This document shows, piece after piece, positions 24,783 through 32,261 of a DNA stretch of 64,000 nt. The DNA is from Kaistia defluvii (lineage in GTDB: Bacteria > Pseudomonadota > Alphaproteobacteria > Rhizobiales > Kaistiaceae). The stretch's first letter is position 1, and each line of letters begins with the position of its first letter. The notes under the pieces are model-generated. The model was not told where the DNA came from. It did no database searches and worked only from the letters and a program-made list of their open reading frames with translations. The translations under genes and the position numbers were made by a program. The stretch spans positions 1,426,001-1,490,000 of the forward strand of contig NZ_JBEPSM010000001.1 of NCBI RefSeq assembly GCF_040548815.1, read 5' to 3'.

Positions 24783-25738
24783 GCGAATTCCGCCTGCTCC
24801 AGGCCTTCACGCAGTTCGGCTTCACGATCCTTGAACCAGGGCGGGAAGACGAGCGTCTTGCCGATCGCGCCCGGAGGCTCGTCCTTGGCCCAGCCTTCCG
24901 GCGTGGTCCAGGCCAGCTCGAACAGCGCGCCGCCGGGCGAGCGGACGTAGCAGGACTTGAAGTAGTTGCGGTCCTTCTGCTCGGAGATATCGGTGAAGCC
25001 GAGACCTTCGATGTGGGCGCGCAGCTTCAGCTGGTTCTCTTCATTGCCGGTGTTGAGCGCGAGGTGATGGATCGTGCCGCCGGCCAGCGTCCAGGTGCCC
25101 TGCGCGCTGTCCCGGTCGACGATGACCTCGACGCGCTGGATAACGCCGGACTCGTCCGGCACGCGGTAGACGAGGCCTTCATGGTTGTCGGCTTCCTTTT
25201 CCAGCGGCAGCGCGATGGTCAGGAAGTCATCCATGGCGGTCCGGTCCATCACGGCGACAACGCTGCCATAGATGCCCTTGATGCCGTGATCTTTGCCGAT
25301 GCCCTGCACTTCATTGGTGATCGGCTCGCGCGGGTCGCTTTCGCTTTCCACCAGCTCATGCGGGATGCCGCAGGGATGCGCGAAGACGACGCGAGTGGCG
25401 CCGAAGCGGGTGATCTTGGCGGCCTCGATGCCGCGCTTATTCAGCCGGTCGACCCAGAAATCGGCGGCGCCGACGGGGATCGACTGCAGGATGGCCCGCG
25501 ACTGGTTGGTGCCGCGACGGCCATAGACGGCCGGCTTGCGGAACGGGAAGGTGGTGATGATCGTCGAGGCATCGCCATTCGGCGAGCCGTAATAAAGGTG
25601 GTAGACCGGGATCACGCCGTCGAAAAGGACGGTCCGCTTCACCGAATGAAGGCCCAGCGCCTTGGTGTAGAAGTCGAAGTCTTCCTGCGCGCTGTCGGTC
25701 GACATGGTCAGGTGGTGGTAGCCGCTTATACGGGCCAT
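24779..25738 (-). CDS. VOC-family ring-cleaving dioxygenase, MhqO-like (319 aa)
   Basis: Two-domain vicinal-oxygen-chelate protein. Each half has the beta-alpha-beta-beta-beta module; the probable metal ligands are His8/His9 in GYHHLTM, His224/His225 in TIHHLAL and Glu274 in GALFELA. Relatives (MhqO, LinE-like and glyoxalase-family ring-cleaving dioxygenases) open hydroquinone-type rings next to the hydroxyl. The ATG at 25738 has a strong GGGAGGAGATG site; the open frame runs 19 codons upstream into the previous gene. It gives this array a ring-opening route that does not need an ortho-diol, which is odd beside two intradiol enzymes. Confidence 0.83.
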   Translation of the reverse strand: MARISGYHHLTMSTDSAQEDFDFYTKALGLHSVKRTVLFDGVIPVYHLYYGSPNGDASTIITTFPFRKPAVYGRRGTNQSRAILQSIPVGAADFWVDRLNKRGIEAAKITRFGATRVVFAHPCGIPHELVESESDPREPITNEVQGIGKDHGIKGIYGSVVAVMDRTAMDDFLTIALPLEKEADNHEGLVYRVPDESGVIQRVEVIVDRDSAQGTWTLAGGTIHHLALNTGNEENQLKLRAHIEGLGFTDISEQKDRNYFKSCYVRSPGGALFELAWTTPEGWAKDEPPGAIGKTLVFPPWFKDREAELREGLEQAEFA

Positions 25739-25742
25739 CGGT

Positions 25743-26651
25743 TCATCTCCTCCCAGAGGTTCCGGTTTTGCCCTGCCTTTGCGGGCAGAGCACAAGATTG
25801 AGGTCGAGAGCGCACTTCCGCTTTCCTCCGTCGGGTGGCAGCGCGCGGAACTCGGCCATGAGTTCGGGTTTGACCCCGAAAATCGCGTCCCGGCCGATGG
25901 CCGGATCGGATTGGTCGAAAATGTGGGTCGTTAGCGTCTCGAAGCCTTCGGCCGAAACGCGGAAATGAATGTGGGCCGGCCTTTCCAGGCCGAGGCCAAG
26001 CGCCGACATCAACTGGCCGACCGGACCATCCGCCGGCAGCGTGTAGCCCTTCGGCTTCACCGTGCGGAAATGGAACCGCCCCTGGGCATCGGCGCGGAAC
26101 CGGCCGCGAAGGTTGAATTCCGGCTGCCGGTCCGGTTCCTGGTTCTCGTAGCGCCCCTCGGAATTGGCCTGCCAGACCTCAACCGTAGCGCCGCCCAGGC
26201 CATGGCCATCAAGGTCGAGCACCCTGCCGGCCACGTCCAGCGCCTCGCCCTTGCCATCACGCGAGATGTTGGCGCCGAGCGGCGTTTCCGGGACGTCGGA
26301 CCGGTAGAAGGGTCCCGCCACAGTGTTCGGCGTCGCGCCGGCGGGACGCGGATTGTTCTGATCCTCGATCAGCGACGACACGCCCAGAACGTCGGCGAAC
26401 AGCACCCATTCCTGCCGCCGCGCATCGGCGTAGTGGCCAACCTCGGTCAGGAAGTCGATCGCAAGCCGGAATTCGTCGCCGGAAGGGCGGAGTTCGGCGA
26501 TCAGGGCATGCAGCCCGCCCACGGTCGCCTGCGCAGCCGCCGCCAAACGGGACTGGCCCATGGCCGTCAGACGCCGCGAAAATTCCTTCGCCTGCGCCGA
26601 AACAGCGTCGGCAGAATCATCCTCGTGCGGACCGTCGTGCTGGCCGTGCAT
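25743..26651 (-). CDS. Second intradiol ring-cleavage dioxygenase (302 aa)
   Basis: Intradiol dioxygenase with the four iron ligands retained: Tyr168 in GRYEN, Tyr203 in KGYTLP, His227 and His229 in RPAHIHF. The N-terminal dimerisation helices are present. It differs from the enzyme at 15699-16586 around the active site (GPFYRSD against GPFHVAD), so substrate preference probably differs; catechol, methoxy- or hydroxyquinol-like diols are possible. It is the first gene of the 24-gene array and faces the LysR gene across 93 bases. The very charged first 25 residues (HGQHDGPHEDD) are not part of the usual fold. Confidence 0.85.
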   Translation of the reverse strand: MHGQHDGPHEDDSADAVSAQAKEFSRRLTAMGQSRLAAAAQATVGGLHALIAELRPSGDEFRLAIDFLTEVGHYADARRQEWVLFADVLGVSSLIEDQNNPRPAGATPNTVAGPFYRSDVPETPLGANISRDGKGEALDVAGRVLDLDGHGLGGATVEVWQANSEGRYENQEPDRQPEFNLRGRFRADAQGRFHFRTVKPKGYTLPADGPVGQLMSALGLGLERPAHIHFRVSAEGFETLTTHIFDQSDPAIGRDAIFGVKPELMAEFRALPPDGGKRKCALDLNLVLCPQRQGKTGTSGRR

Positions 26652-26731
26652 TCCGCCGGGGCCTCCCTTCCCCTTGCCAATCGGGATAGCACGGCCCTGC
26701 CCAACTCTTGATGAGTTCTACGCGCCCCGGT

Positions 26732-26746
26732 ATAGCACTTTGCTAT
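26732..26746. promoter_or_regulatory. LysR-type operator box in the divergent promoter
   Basis: ATAGCACTTTGCTAT is a perfect inverted repeat (6-bp arms, 3-bp centre) and fits the LysR consensus T-N11-A with ATA-N9-TAT ends. It lies between the divergent array and the LysR gene and its last two bases are the first bases of the lysR start codon. A weaker repeat, AACTC-N5-GAGTT, is at 26703-26717 and may be the activation site. Confidence 0.6.
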
Positions 26747-27695
26747 GAGACTGAACGAACGCCACCTCATGCAGCTCGCCGCCGTGCTCGATGCCGGCGG
26801 CGTGTCGGAAGGTGCCGCCACGCTGGGCCTGACCCAGCCGGCGGTCAGCCGCTCGCTGGCCATGCTGGAGGCGCGCGTCGGCGAGCCGCTTTTCCTCAAG
26901 GGGCGGCGCCCCCTGCAGGCGACGCCGCTCGGCGCGCAACTGGCCGCCCAGGGGCGCACGATCATCGCCGCCTCGCGCAAGGCGTCGGACGCCGTGCAGG
27001 GCTTCCTGAAGGGCACCAAGGGCGTCGTCCGGGTCGGCGGCGTGCCGTTCTTCATGGATGCGATGATCAGCCGGATGATCGGCGAGTTCCAGAACCTGGA
27101 ACCCGAGGTCACCGTGCAGCAGAGCTATCTCAACCTGCCGGAGATGGTGGCGGCGCTAGAGGGGCATCAGATCGATCTCGGCATCGTGCCGATCGGCGTG
27201 CTCGACCTCGGCCCCGGCTTCGAGTTCACCGAGATCCTGCCGGGACGCAACATCGTCGCCTGCCGGCCCGACCATCCGCTGCTGCGCAATCGCCGCCTGC
27301 GCGCGCATGACCTGACCAGTTTTCCCTGGGTGGCGCCTCTGCCCGGCTCGCCGCTGATGTCCGACCTGCAGATGATCCTGATGAGCATCGGGATGTCCGA
27401 CCTCAACGTGCGCTATTCCGGCGGTTCGCTGATGAGCGTGATCAACTTCCTGGCCGAGACCGACGCCCTCGCCGTGCTGCCCTTCTCCGTGGTGTTCGCG
27501 CAGCGCAAGGAAAACCGCGTCACTGTGCTGCCCTATGAGATCCCGCAGCCCAACCGCTCGCTCGGCATCCTGCGCCGGGTCGGCGGCCCGCGCTCGCCGG
27601 CGGCGGAGCGCTTCGCCGGCCATGTCACGACGGCCTTCGAAAACCTGAAGCACATCATCAAGCGCCACGAAAACGCCGTCGTTTGGGGCCGTTAG
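26745..27695 (+). CDS. LysR-family transcriptional regulator (316 aa)
   Basis: N-terminal winged helix-turn-helix (residues about 3-62: HLMQLAAVLDAGGVSEGAATLGLTQ then AVSRSLAMLEARVGEPLF), then a periplasmic-binding-like effector domain (from about 90). It is divergent from the 24-gene aromatic array and is the obvious candidate regulator, by analogy with other LysR activators of aromatic operons that sense a pathway intermediate. The start at 26745 has no clear ribosome site and lies within the operator palindrome; a later ATG at 26769 would cut into the DNA-binding helix, so I keep 26745. The ligand cannot be predicted. Confidence 0.9.
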   Translation: MRLNERHLMQLAAVLDAGGVSEGAATLGLTQPAVSRSLAMLEARVGEPLFLKGRRPLQATPLGAQLAAQGRTIIAASRKASDAVQGFLKGTKGVVRVGGVPFFMDAMISRMIGEFQNLEPEVTVQQSYLNLPEMVAALEGHQIDLGIVPIGVLDLGPGFEFTEILPGRNIVACRPDHPLLRNRRLRAHDLTSFPWVAPLPGSPLMSDLQMILMSIGMSDLNVRYSGGSLMSVINFLAETDALAVLPFSVVFAQRKENRVTVLPYEIPQPNRSLGILRRVGGPRSPAAERFAGHVTTAFENLKHIIKRHENAVVWGR

Positions 27696-27717
27696 CCGGC
27701 CGCCGGTGCTTGGCCGG
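27696..27717 (+). terminator. Hairpin after the LysR gene
   Basis: CCGGCC (27696-27701) and GGCCGG (27712-27717) can pair across a 10-nt loop directly after the lysR stop. No T-run follows, so a terminator role is weakly supported. The remaining bases to 27832 show no gene. Confidence 0.3.
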
Positions 27718-27832
27718 ATAACCAGGCTTTGCGGCGACGGTCGAACGCTGCGATGATCCCCGGGCATCGCCCGCGCGTGGCGACGTCCGCCCAGCTCCGT
27801 CCGATCGGGGCGAAGGCTGCCAGGGAGGTCCC

Positions 27833-27892
27833 ATGACCATCGAAACCGGGCCGGATCGTCTCCGGCACGCTGTCAAGACACGGGTGTTCTGA
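27833..27892 (+). CDS. Short leader ORF coupled to the aldo/keto reductase (19 aa)
   Basis: An ATG at 27833 is preceded by GGGAGG, the best ribosome site in this gap, and encodes MTIETGPDRLRHAVKTRVF. Its TGA overlaps the reductase ATG (TGATG). The reductase itself has no good ribosome site, so translation by coupling is plausible. No homology is claimed for the peptide. Confidence 0.45.
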   Translation: MTIETGPDRLRHAVKTRVF

Positions 27893-28725
27893 TGCGCTTA
27901 CGATCGTTTGGCAGCACCCCGTCCGAGGTAGCGATCATCGGCCAGGGAAGCTGGTATCTCGACACGGGCGACCGGGCCTCGGCCGTCACGGCCCTGCAGC
28001 GGGGCATCGACGCGGGCATGACGCATATCGACACCGCCGAAATGTATGGCGACGCCGAACTTGTCATCGGCGACGCGATCCGGGGCCGGCGCGACGGGCT
28101 GTTCCTGGTTTCGAAGGTCCTGCCGCAGAACGCCTCGCGCTCGGGCGTCATTGCCGCCTGCGAACGGTCCTTGAAGCGCCTCGGCGTCGAGCAGCTCGAC
28201 TGCTACCTCCTGCACTGGCGCGGGCGCTATCCGCTGGAAGCGACGTTCGAAGGATTCGAGGAACTAGTCCGCGCCGGCAAGATCGCCGGCTGGGGCGTCA
28301 GCAATTTCGACGTATCGGATCTCGAAGACGCGCTGGCGGCGTCCGGCCCGGGACGGATCGCCTGCAACCAGGTCCTGTACCATCTGGGCGAACGCGCGAT
28401 CGAGCACGCCGTCTTGCCCTGGTGCGAAGAGAATGGGGTTGCCGTCGTCGCCTATAGCCCGTTTGGTCATGACAACTTTCCCAGCGAAAGCTCGGCCGGC
28501 GGCCGGGTCCTGGCCGACATCGCCGCGGCCCACAATGCCACCGCCCGACAGATAGCGCTCGCCTGGCTGGCGCAACGGAGCTTCGTCATACCCAAAGCTT
28601 CGACCGCGCGGCACGCGGAAGACAACGCACGCGCCGGCGACATCGAGCTCACCCAGGATCAGGCGCGCCGGATCGACCAGGCCTTTCCACGGGGCCGGAA
28701 GCCCTCCAGCCTGCCGATGCTCTGA
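27892..28725 (+). CDS. Aldo/keto reductase (277 aa)
   Basis: TIM-barrel aldo/keto reductase with the full catalytic tetrad Asp47 (HIDTAEMYG), Tyr52, Lys75 (LVSKV) and His108 (LLHWRG). The NADPH-binding GWGVSNF is near residue 135 and IPKAST near residue 237. It reduces an aldehyde or ketone, or oxidises the matching alcohol. It is monocistronic apart from the 19-residue leader ORF and convergent with the amidohydrolase gene. Whether it belongs to the aromatic regulon (same strand as lysR) or stands alone is not clear. Confidence 0.88.
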   Translation: MRLRSFGSTPSEVAIIGQGSWYLDTGDRASAVTALQRGIDAGMTHIDTAEMYGDAELVIGDAIRGRRDGLFLVSKVLPQNASRSGVIAACERSLKRLGVEQLDCYLLHWRGRYPLEATFEGFEELVRAGKIAGWGVSNFDVSDLEDALAASGPGRIACNQVLYHLGERAIEHAVLPWCEENGVAVVAYSPFGHDNFPSESSAGGRVLADIAAAHNATARQIALAWLAQRSFVIPKASTARHAEDNARAGDIELTQDQARRIDQAFPRGRKPSSLPML

Positions 28726-28767
28726 CCCTCGCCCTGGTGGCGGGGGTAGCAGTCGTTCGACGGACGT

Positions 28768-28787
28768 TCGGCCGAGCCTAGGGCCGA
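28768..28787. terminator. Hairpin at the convergent gene ends
   Basis: TCGGCC (28768-28773) and GGCCGA (28782-28787) pair over an 8-nt loop between the reductase and amidohydrolase stop codons, reaching slightly into the amidohydrolase 3' end. It could end transcription from either side. There is no T-run. Confidence 0.35.
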
Positions 28788-30298
28788 TCTTCGCCCGGGC
28801 CTCTGACATAGCGGTTCATCGCAATGTCTCTCGAGGTTGCGCGGCGATGGATCTCGGCCATGGTCGAATGAAACGCCGCGTTGCGTTGCTCAAGCTTGGC
28901 GTGCTCAGCCAGGTGCGCCGGCACAAGCTCGCGGATCTCGGCCAGGATGGCTGCCTCGTCAATCGAGCGCATGCGACCCTGATGAACGACGATCTCGCCG
29001 GCCACCATGACCGTCTCGATGGACGAACCATTCTCCGCATAGACCAGCTGCCGCGCCACGTCGTTGAGCGGGGTAAAGCTGAGCGTCGTCAGGTCGAGGA
29101 TCAGCAGGTCGGCTGCCTTGCCGACTTCGAGCGAACCCGTGACATCTTCCAGCATCGCGCTGCGCGCTCCGCCGAGCGTCGCCATTTTGAGAATCGCGTC
29201 GGCCTCGATCCATTGCGTGTAATCCGGGCCGGAGACGCTGTGGATCAGCCCTGCCACGCGCATGACGTCGAAAATACGGGCAGTATCGTTGGAGGAAACA
29301 CCGTCTGTGCCAAGACCGATGGTTACGCCCGCATCCATCAGCTGGCGGATGGGCGCAATCCCCGCGCCAAGCTTCTGATTGGAGATGGCATTATGGGCCA
29401 CCGAACAGCGGGCGGCACCCATCCGCTCGATGTCCCGGTCGCTGACCCAGACGGAGTGCGCAATCGTCGTGTTGCGCGACAGGACGCCCAGCTCGTCCAT
29501 ATAGGCGATCAGGCTTTTGCCATAGAGCTCGTGGCCGGTAACGGCCTGGGTCTTGGTCTCCAGAATATGGGTATGCAGTGGTACGCCCATTTCCACCGCC
29601 AGCGCATGGCAGGCCTGGAGCAGGTCTGCCGTGCAGCGCTGCGGCGCAGAGGGCGCCAGCATGAACTGGATGCGCCCGGCCGTGCCATGCAGCGTGGAGA
29701 AGGCAGAGCGGCAATAATCCATATAGGCGTCGGCCGACATGGGCGGCCCGAAATCGAGCTGCGCCTGCAATTCGGGCGGCATGACCTCGCGGGCATACGG
29801 GAGTGCGTCGAGCGTATGGATATTCATCGCCGCGCTCGACACATTGGCCCGGATACCGGCGTCTTCATAGGCTTTGAAGACGGCCGAAAGCCGGGACAGA
29901 TCATGCGCCGGCGGGTCGAAGAAATCGTCGCAAAGGGTTGTAACGCCATTGCGCAGCGACTCCATCGCCAGGAGCAGGCTGCGCAGATAGAGCAGCCGCT
30001 CGTCGATGACCGGCCCCATCAGCAGCGGGTAGGCATAGAGCAGCCATATCTCCAGCGGCATCCCCTCATAGCGCCCGCGGAAGAAGGTCTCGCTGGAATG
30101 GGTGTGCGCGTTGACGAGGCCCGGCATGACGAGCCGGTTCGTGCCGTCGATGACGGCAGCATCGGGAGCGGCCGCGAGGTCCTTGCCGATTTCTGCGATC
30201 CGCCCATCCTCGATCCGGAGGTCGCCCTGGATCGGGCGGCTTCCGTGCTGCGGGCACATCGTCAGGACCGTCGCGTTTCTGATTATCGTCTGCTTCAA
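28778..30298 (-). CDS. Amidohydrolase, TRZ/ATZ (guanine/cytosine deaminase-like) family (506 aa)
   Basis: Metal-dependent amidohydrolase. NAHTHSSE (His65, His67) carries the first metal-binding pair, LHTHILET and IAHSVWVS the next histidines, and GTDGVSSND the catalytic aspartate. The N- and C-terminal beta-sandwich (IIRNATVLTM; ADLLILDLTTLSFTPL) is complete. Family members remove amino, chloro or alkyl groups from triazines, purines or pyrimidines. It is the last gene of the operon headed by the UDG-like gene and served by a nucleoside-type ABC importer, so a nitrogen heterocycle is a likely substrate; the reaction itself is unproven. Confidence 0.86.
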   Translation of the reverse strand: MKQTIIRNATVLTMCPQHGSRPIQGDLRIEDGRIAEIGKDLAAAPDAAVIDGTNRLVMPGLVNAHTHSSETFFRGRYEGMPLEIWLLYAYPLLMGPVIDERLLYLRSLLLAMESLRNGVTTLCDDFFDPPAHDLSRLSAVFKAYEDAGIRANVSSAAMNIHTLDALPYAREVMPPELQAQLDFGPPMSADAYMDYCRSAFSTLHGTAGRIQFMLAPSAPQRCTADLLQACHALAVEMGVPLHTHILETKTQAVTGHELYGKSLIAYMDELGVLSRNTTIAHSVWVSDRDIERMGAARCSVAHNAISNQKLGAGIAPIRQLMDAGVTIGLGTDGVSSNDTARIFDVMRVAGLIHSVSGPDYTQWIEADAILKMATLGGARSAMLEDVTGSLEVGKAADLLILDLTTLSFTPLNDVARQLVYAENGSSIETVMVAGEIVVHQGRMRSIDEAAILAEIRELVPAHLAEHAKLEQRNAAFHSTMAEIHRRATSRDIAMNRYVRGPGEDRP

Positions 30299-30336
30299 GA
30301 TGATCGATCCGTCCTGCCGGTTATGCCGTGTGGCTC

Positions 30337-31230
30337 TTACTGGTCGCGCAACTCGCCGAAGCCGCTGGCAGCCTTCGTGCCACCCCGCAGCTGCGTGCTG
30401 AGCCAGATGCCGATCACCGTGGCGATGTAGGGAAGCGCGAGCAGGAGATCATGCGGGACACGATCGCCAAAGGCGAGCTGGGCCCGGATGCCGAGCGCGC
30501 CGACGACGGCAAAGAACAGGGCCGCCAGGCTGGAGCCGATGGGATGACCGGCGCCGAAGATGACGGCGGCGAACCCCATGAAGCCGCGACCGGCCGTCAT
30601 GTTCTGCGCGAAGATCTGGAGACTGCCGGCTGCCAGTTCCGCCCCGGCGAGCGCACACAGGACGCCGCCGATCATCAGGGCCACCAGGCGCATGGCGGCC
30701 GGATTGACGCCGACGCTGCGCGCCGCGAAGGGATGCTCGCCGGCCGCCGCCAGGCGGAGGCCGAAGCGGGTCCGCCGCAGGACGACCCACATGGCGAGCA
30801 CGACAAACGGCATCAGCAAGACCAGGATCGAAAGCGAGCCGTAGGCGCCGAATGCCGGGCCGAGGCGCGGCAGGCCGAAGGGAGCGCTGACGGCTGCCTG
30901 CGTCCCGAAAATCGACTGCACGGCGAGAGCCGTTCCGCCGAGGCCCAATCCCGTCAGCCCCAGACCTGCGATGATCTGGTTGGCCTTGAGCTTCTCGACC
31001 ACGAACCAGAACAGGATCGAGCCGACAATGCAAACGGCCATGGCAATCAGCAGCGCCAGCCAGATCGATTGCGTCAGCACAATGCCAAGGATGGTCGCGC
31101 AGGCGCCGGTGATCATCAGGCCCTCAAGCCCGAGATGCCAGATGCCAGTTCGCTGCGCGATGACACCGGCAAGGGTGACATAGATCAGCGGCGTGCCGGA
31201 ACGCAGGATCGCGATTACGAAGTCTTCCAT
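30337..31230 (-). CDS. ABC transporter permease, BMP/nucleoside type (297 aa)
   Basis: Permease of the BPD_transp_2 family, most like the second membrane subunit of nucleoside importers (YufQ/NupQ type). It shows about nine hydrophobic helices, VIAQRTGIWHLGLEGLMITGA near the start and FGLRLAAAGEHPFAARSVGVNPAAMR as the ATPase-contact loop. Start at 31230 (MEDFVIAIL) overlaps the 3' end of the preceding permease gene by 16 bases; the longer open frame upstream is a shadow. Works with the proteins encoded at 31215-34912. Confidence 0.88.
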   Translation of the reverse strand: MEDFVIAILRSGTPLIYVTLAGVIAQRTGIWHLGLEGLMITGACATILGIVLTQSIWLALLIAMAVCIVGSILFWFVVEKLKANQIIAGLGLTGLGLGGTALAVQSIFGTQAAVSAPFGLPRLGPAFGAYGSLSILVLLMPFVVLAMWVVLRRTRFGLRLAAAGEHPFAARSVGVNPAAMRLVALMIGGVLCALAGAELAAGSLQIFAQNMTAGRGFMGFAAVIFGAGHPIGSSLAALFFAVVGALGIRAQLAFGDRVPHDLLLALPYIATVIGIWLSTQLRGGTKAASGFGELRDQ

Positions 31231-32261
31231 ACCCGTCCTCCGAGTTTCGCTATCCGGTCGACGACCTTGGATTTTGCGGTGATGAAAAGGGCGATAGCTG
31301 CGTTGATGATGTCGATGGCCGAGGAAGGCAGGCCCGCCATGATCGGAAGATAGAGAGCTGCCGAGGCGAGGCCGCCGAAGAACAGGGCGACGAAAGCCGT
31401 TCCGACGACTGAGAAATTGGCCACGAGCGCGATCAGGATTGCGGTGAACCCATGCCCCGGCAGGAAGCCACCGGTTATGCGACCATTGGGGCCCATGAAC
31501 TCGATCGTGCCGGCAAGACCGGCCAGCGCGCCGCTCAAGAGGAAGCTGGCAAGCCCGATGCGCCAGGTTCGGGCACCCTGCCACTGCACCATGGTCGGGT
31601 TGCGGCCGGCGAGGCCCGAGAGCACGCCGAACGCGGTTCGGTTGACCAGAAACCACATTGCAATGCCAACGATGACCGCGATAGCGATGATGGTCGGCGA
31701 CAGTCCTAGCGAATTGCTGATCCGGTAGGCGCTTGCCAGGGGGCGACTCGATGCCTGCTGTCCCGTTCCCGAGGGGTCCTTGAGTGGGCCGGCGGTGACG
31801 TAGAGCAGAAACAGGCCGGCGATGAAATTGCCCATCAGGGTGGTGATGACTTCGTCCGCGCCGGATTTCAGCCGGAGCAGGCCCGGCCAGAGTGCCCAGA
31901 GCGCACCGCCCGTCATTCCGGCAAGGAAGCAGGCGGGGATGAGGATCGCAGCCGGGGCGCCGTTCAACCATTCAGCCATGAAGGCCGCGGTAATGGCGCC
32001 CATGTAGAATTGCCCTTGCGCGCCGATATTGAAGTAGCCTGCGCGAAACGACACGGCGACGCCAACCGCCGTGATGAAGAGCGGCAAGCCCCAACGCAGC
32101 GCCTGCTGCAGCGCGCCGGGCCTGAGAAAGGCCCCTTCGGCGATCGAATGGAACATCAGCCCCGTCGAGTAGCCGGCCGCCTGGAAGATGACGCCGCAGA
32201 GCGCGAGCCCGATCAGAATGAAGATCAGCGCGCGAAAGACGGAAACGAGCCGGTCAATCAT
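31215..32261 (-). CDS. ABC transporter permease, BMP/nucleoside type (348 aa)
   Basis: First membrane subunit of a BMP-family importer (YufP/NupP type), with helices from residue 10 and the FRAGYFNIGAQGQFYMGAITAAF block that typifies the family; the ATPase-contact loop is TAFGVLSGLAGRNPTMVQWQGARTWR. Start 32261 overlaps the stop of the ATPase gene (ATGA). Such systems import nucleosides, purines or related heterocycles, sometimes other solutes. Confidence 0.88.
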   Translation of the reverse strand: MIDRLVSVFRALIFILIGLALCGVIFQAAGYSTGLMFHSIAEGAFLRPGALQQALRWGLPLFITAVGVAVSFRAGYFNIGAQGQFYMGAITAAFMAEWLNGAPAAILIPACFLAGMTGGALWALWPGLLRLKSGADEVITTLMGNFIAGLFLLYVTAGPLKDPSGTGQQASSRPLASAYRISNSLGLSPTIIAIAVIVGIAMWFLVNRTAFGVLSGLAGRNPTMVQWQGARTWRIGLASFLLSGALAGLAGTIEFMGPNGRITGGFLPGHGFTAILIALVANFSVVGTAFVALFFGGLASAALYLPIMAGLPSSAIDIINAAIALFITAKSKVVDRIAKLGGRVWKTS

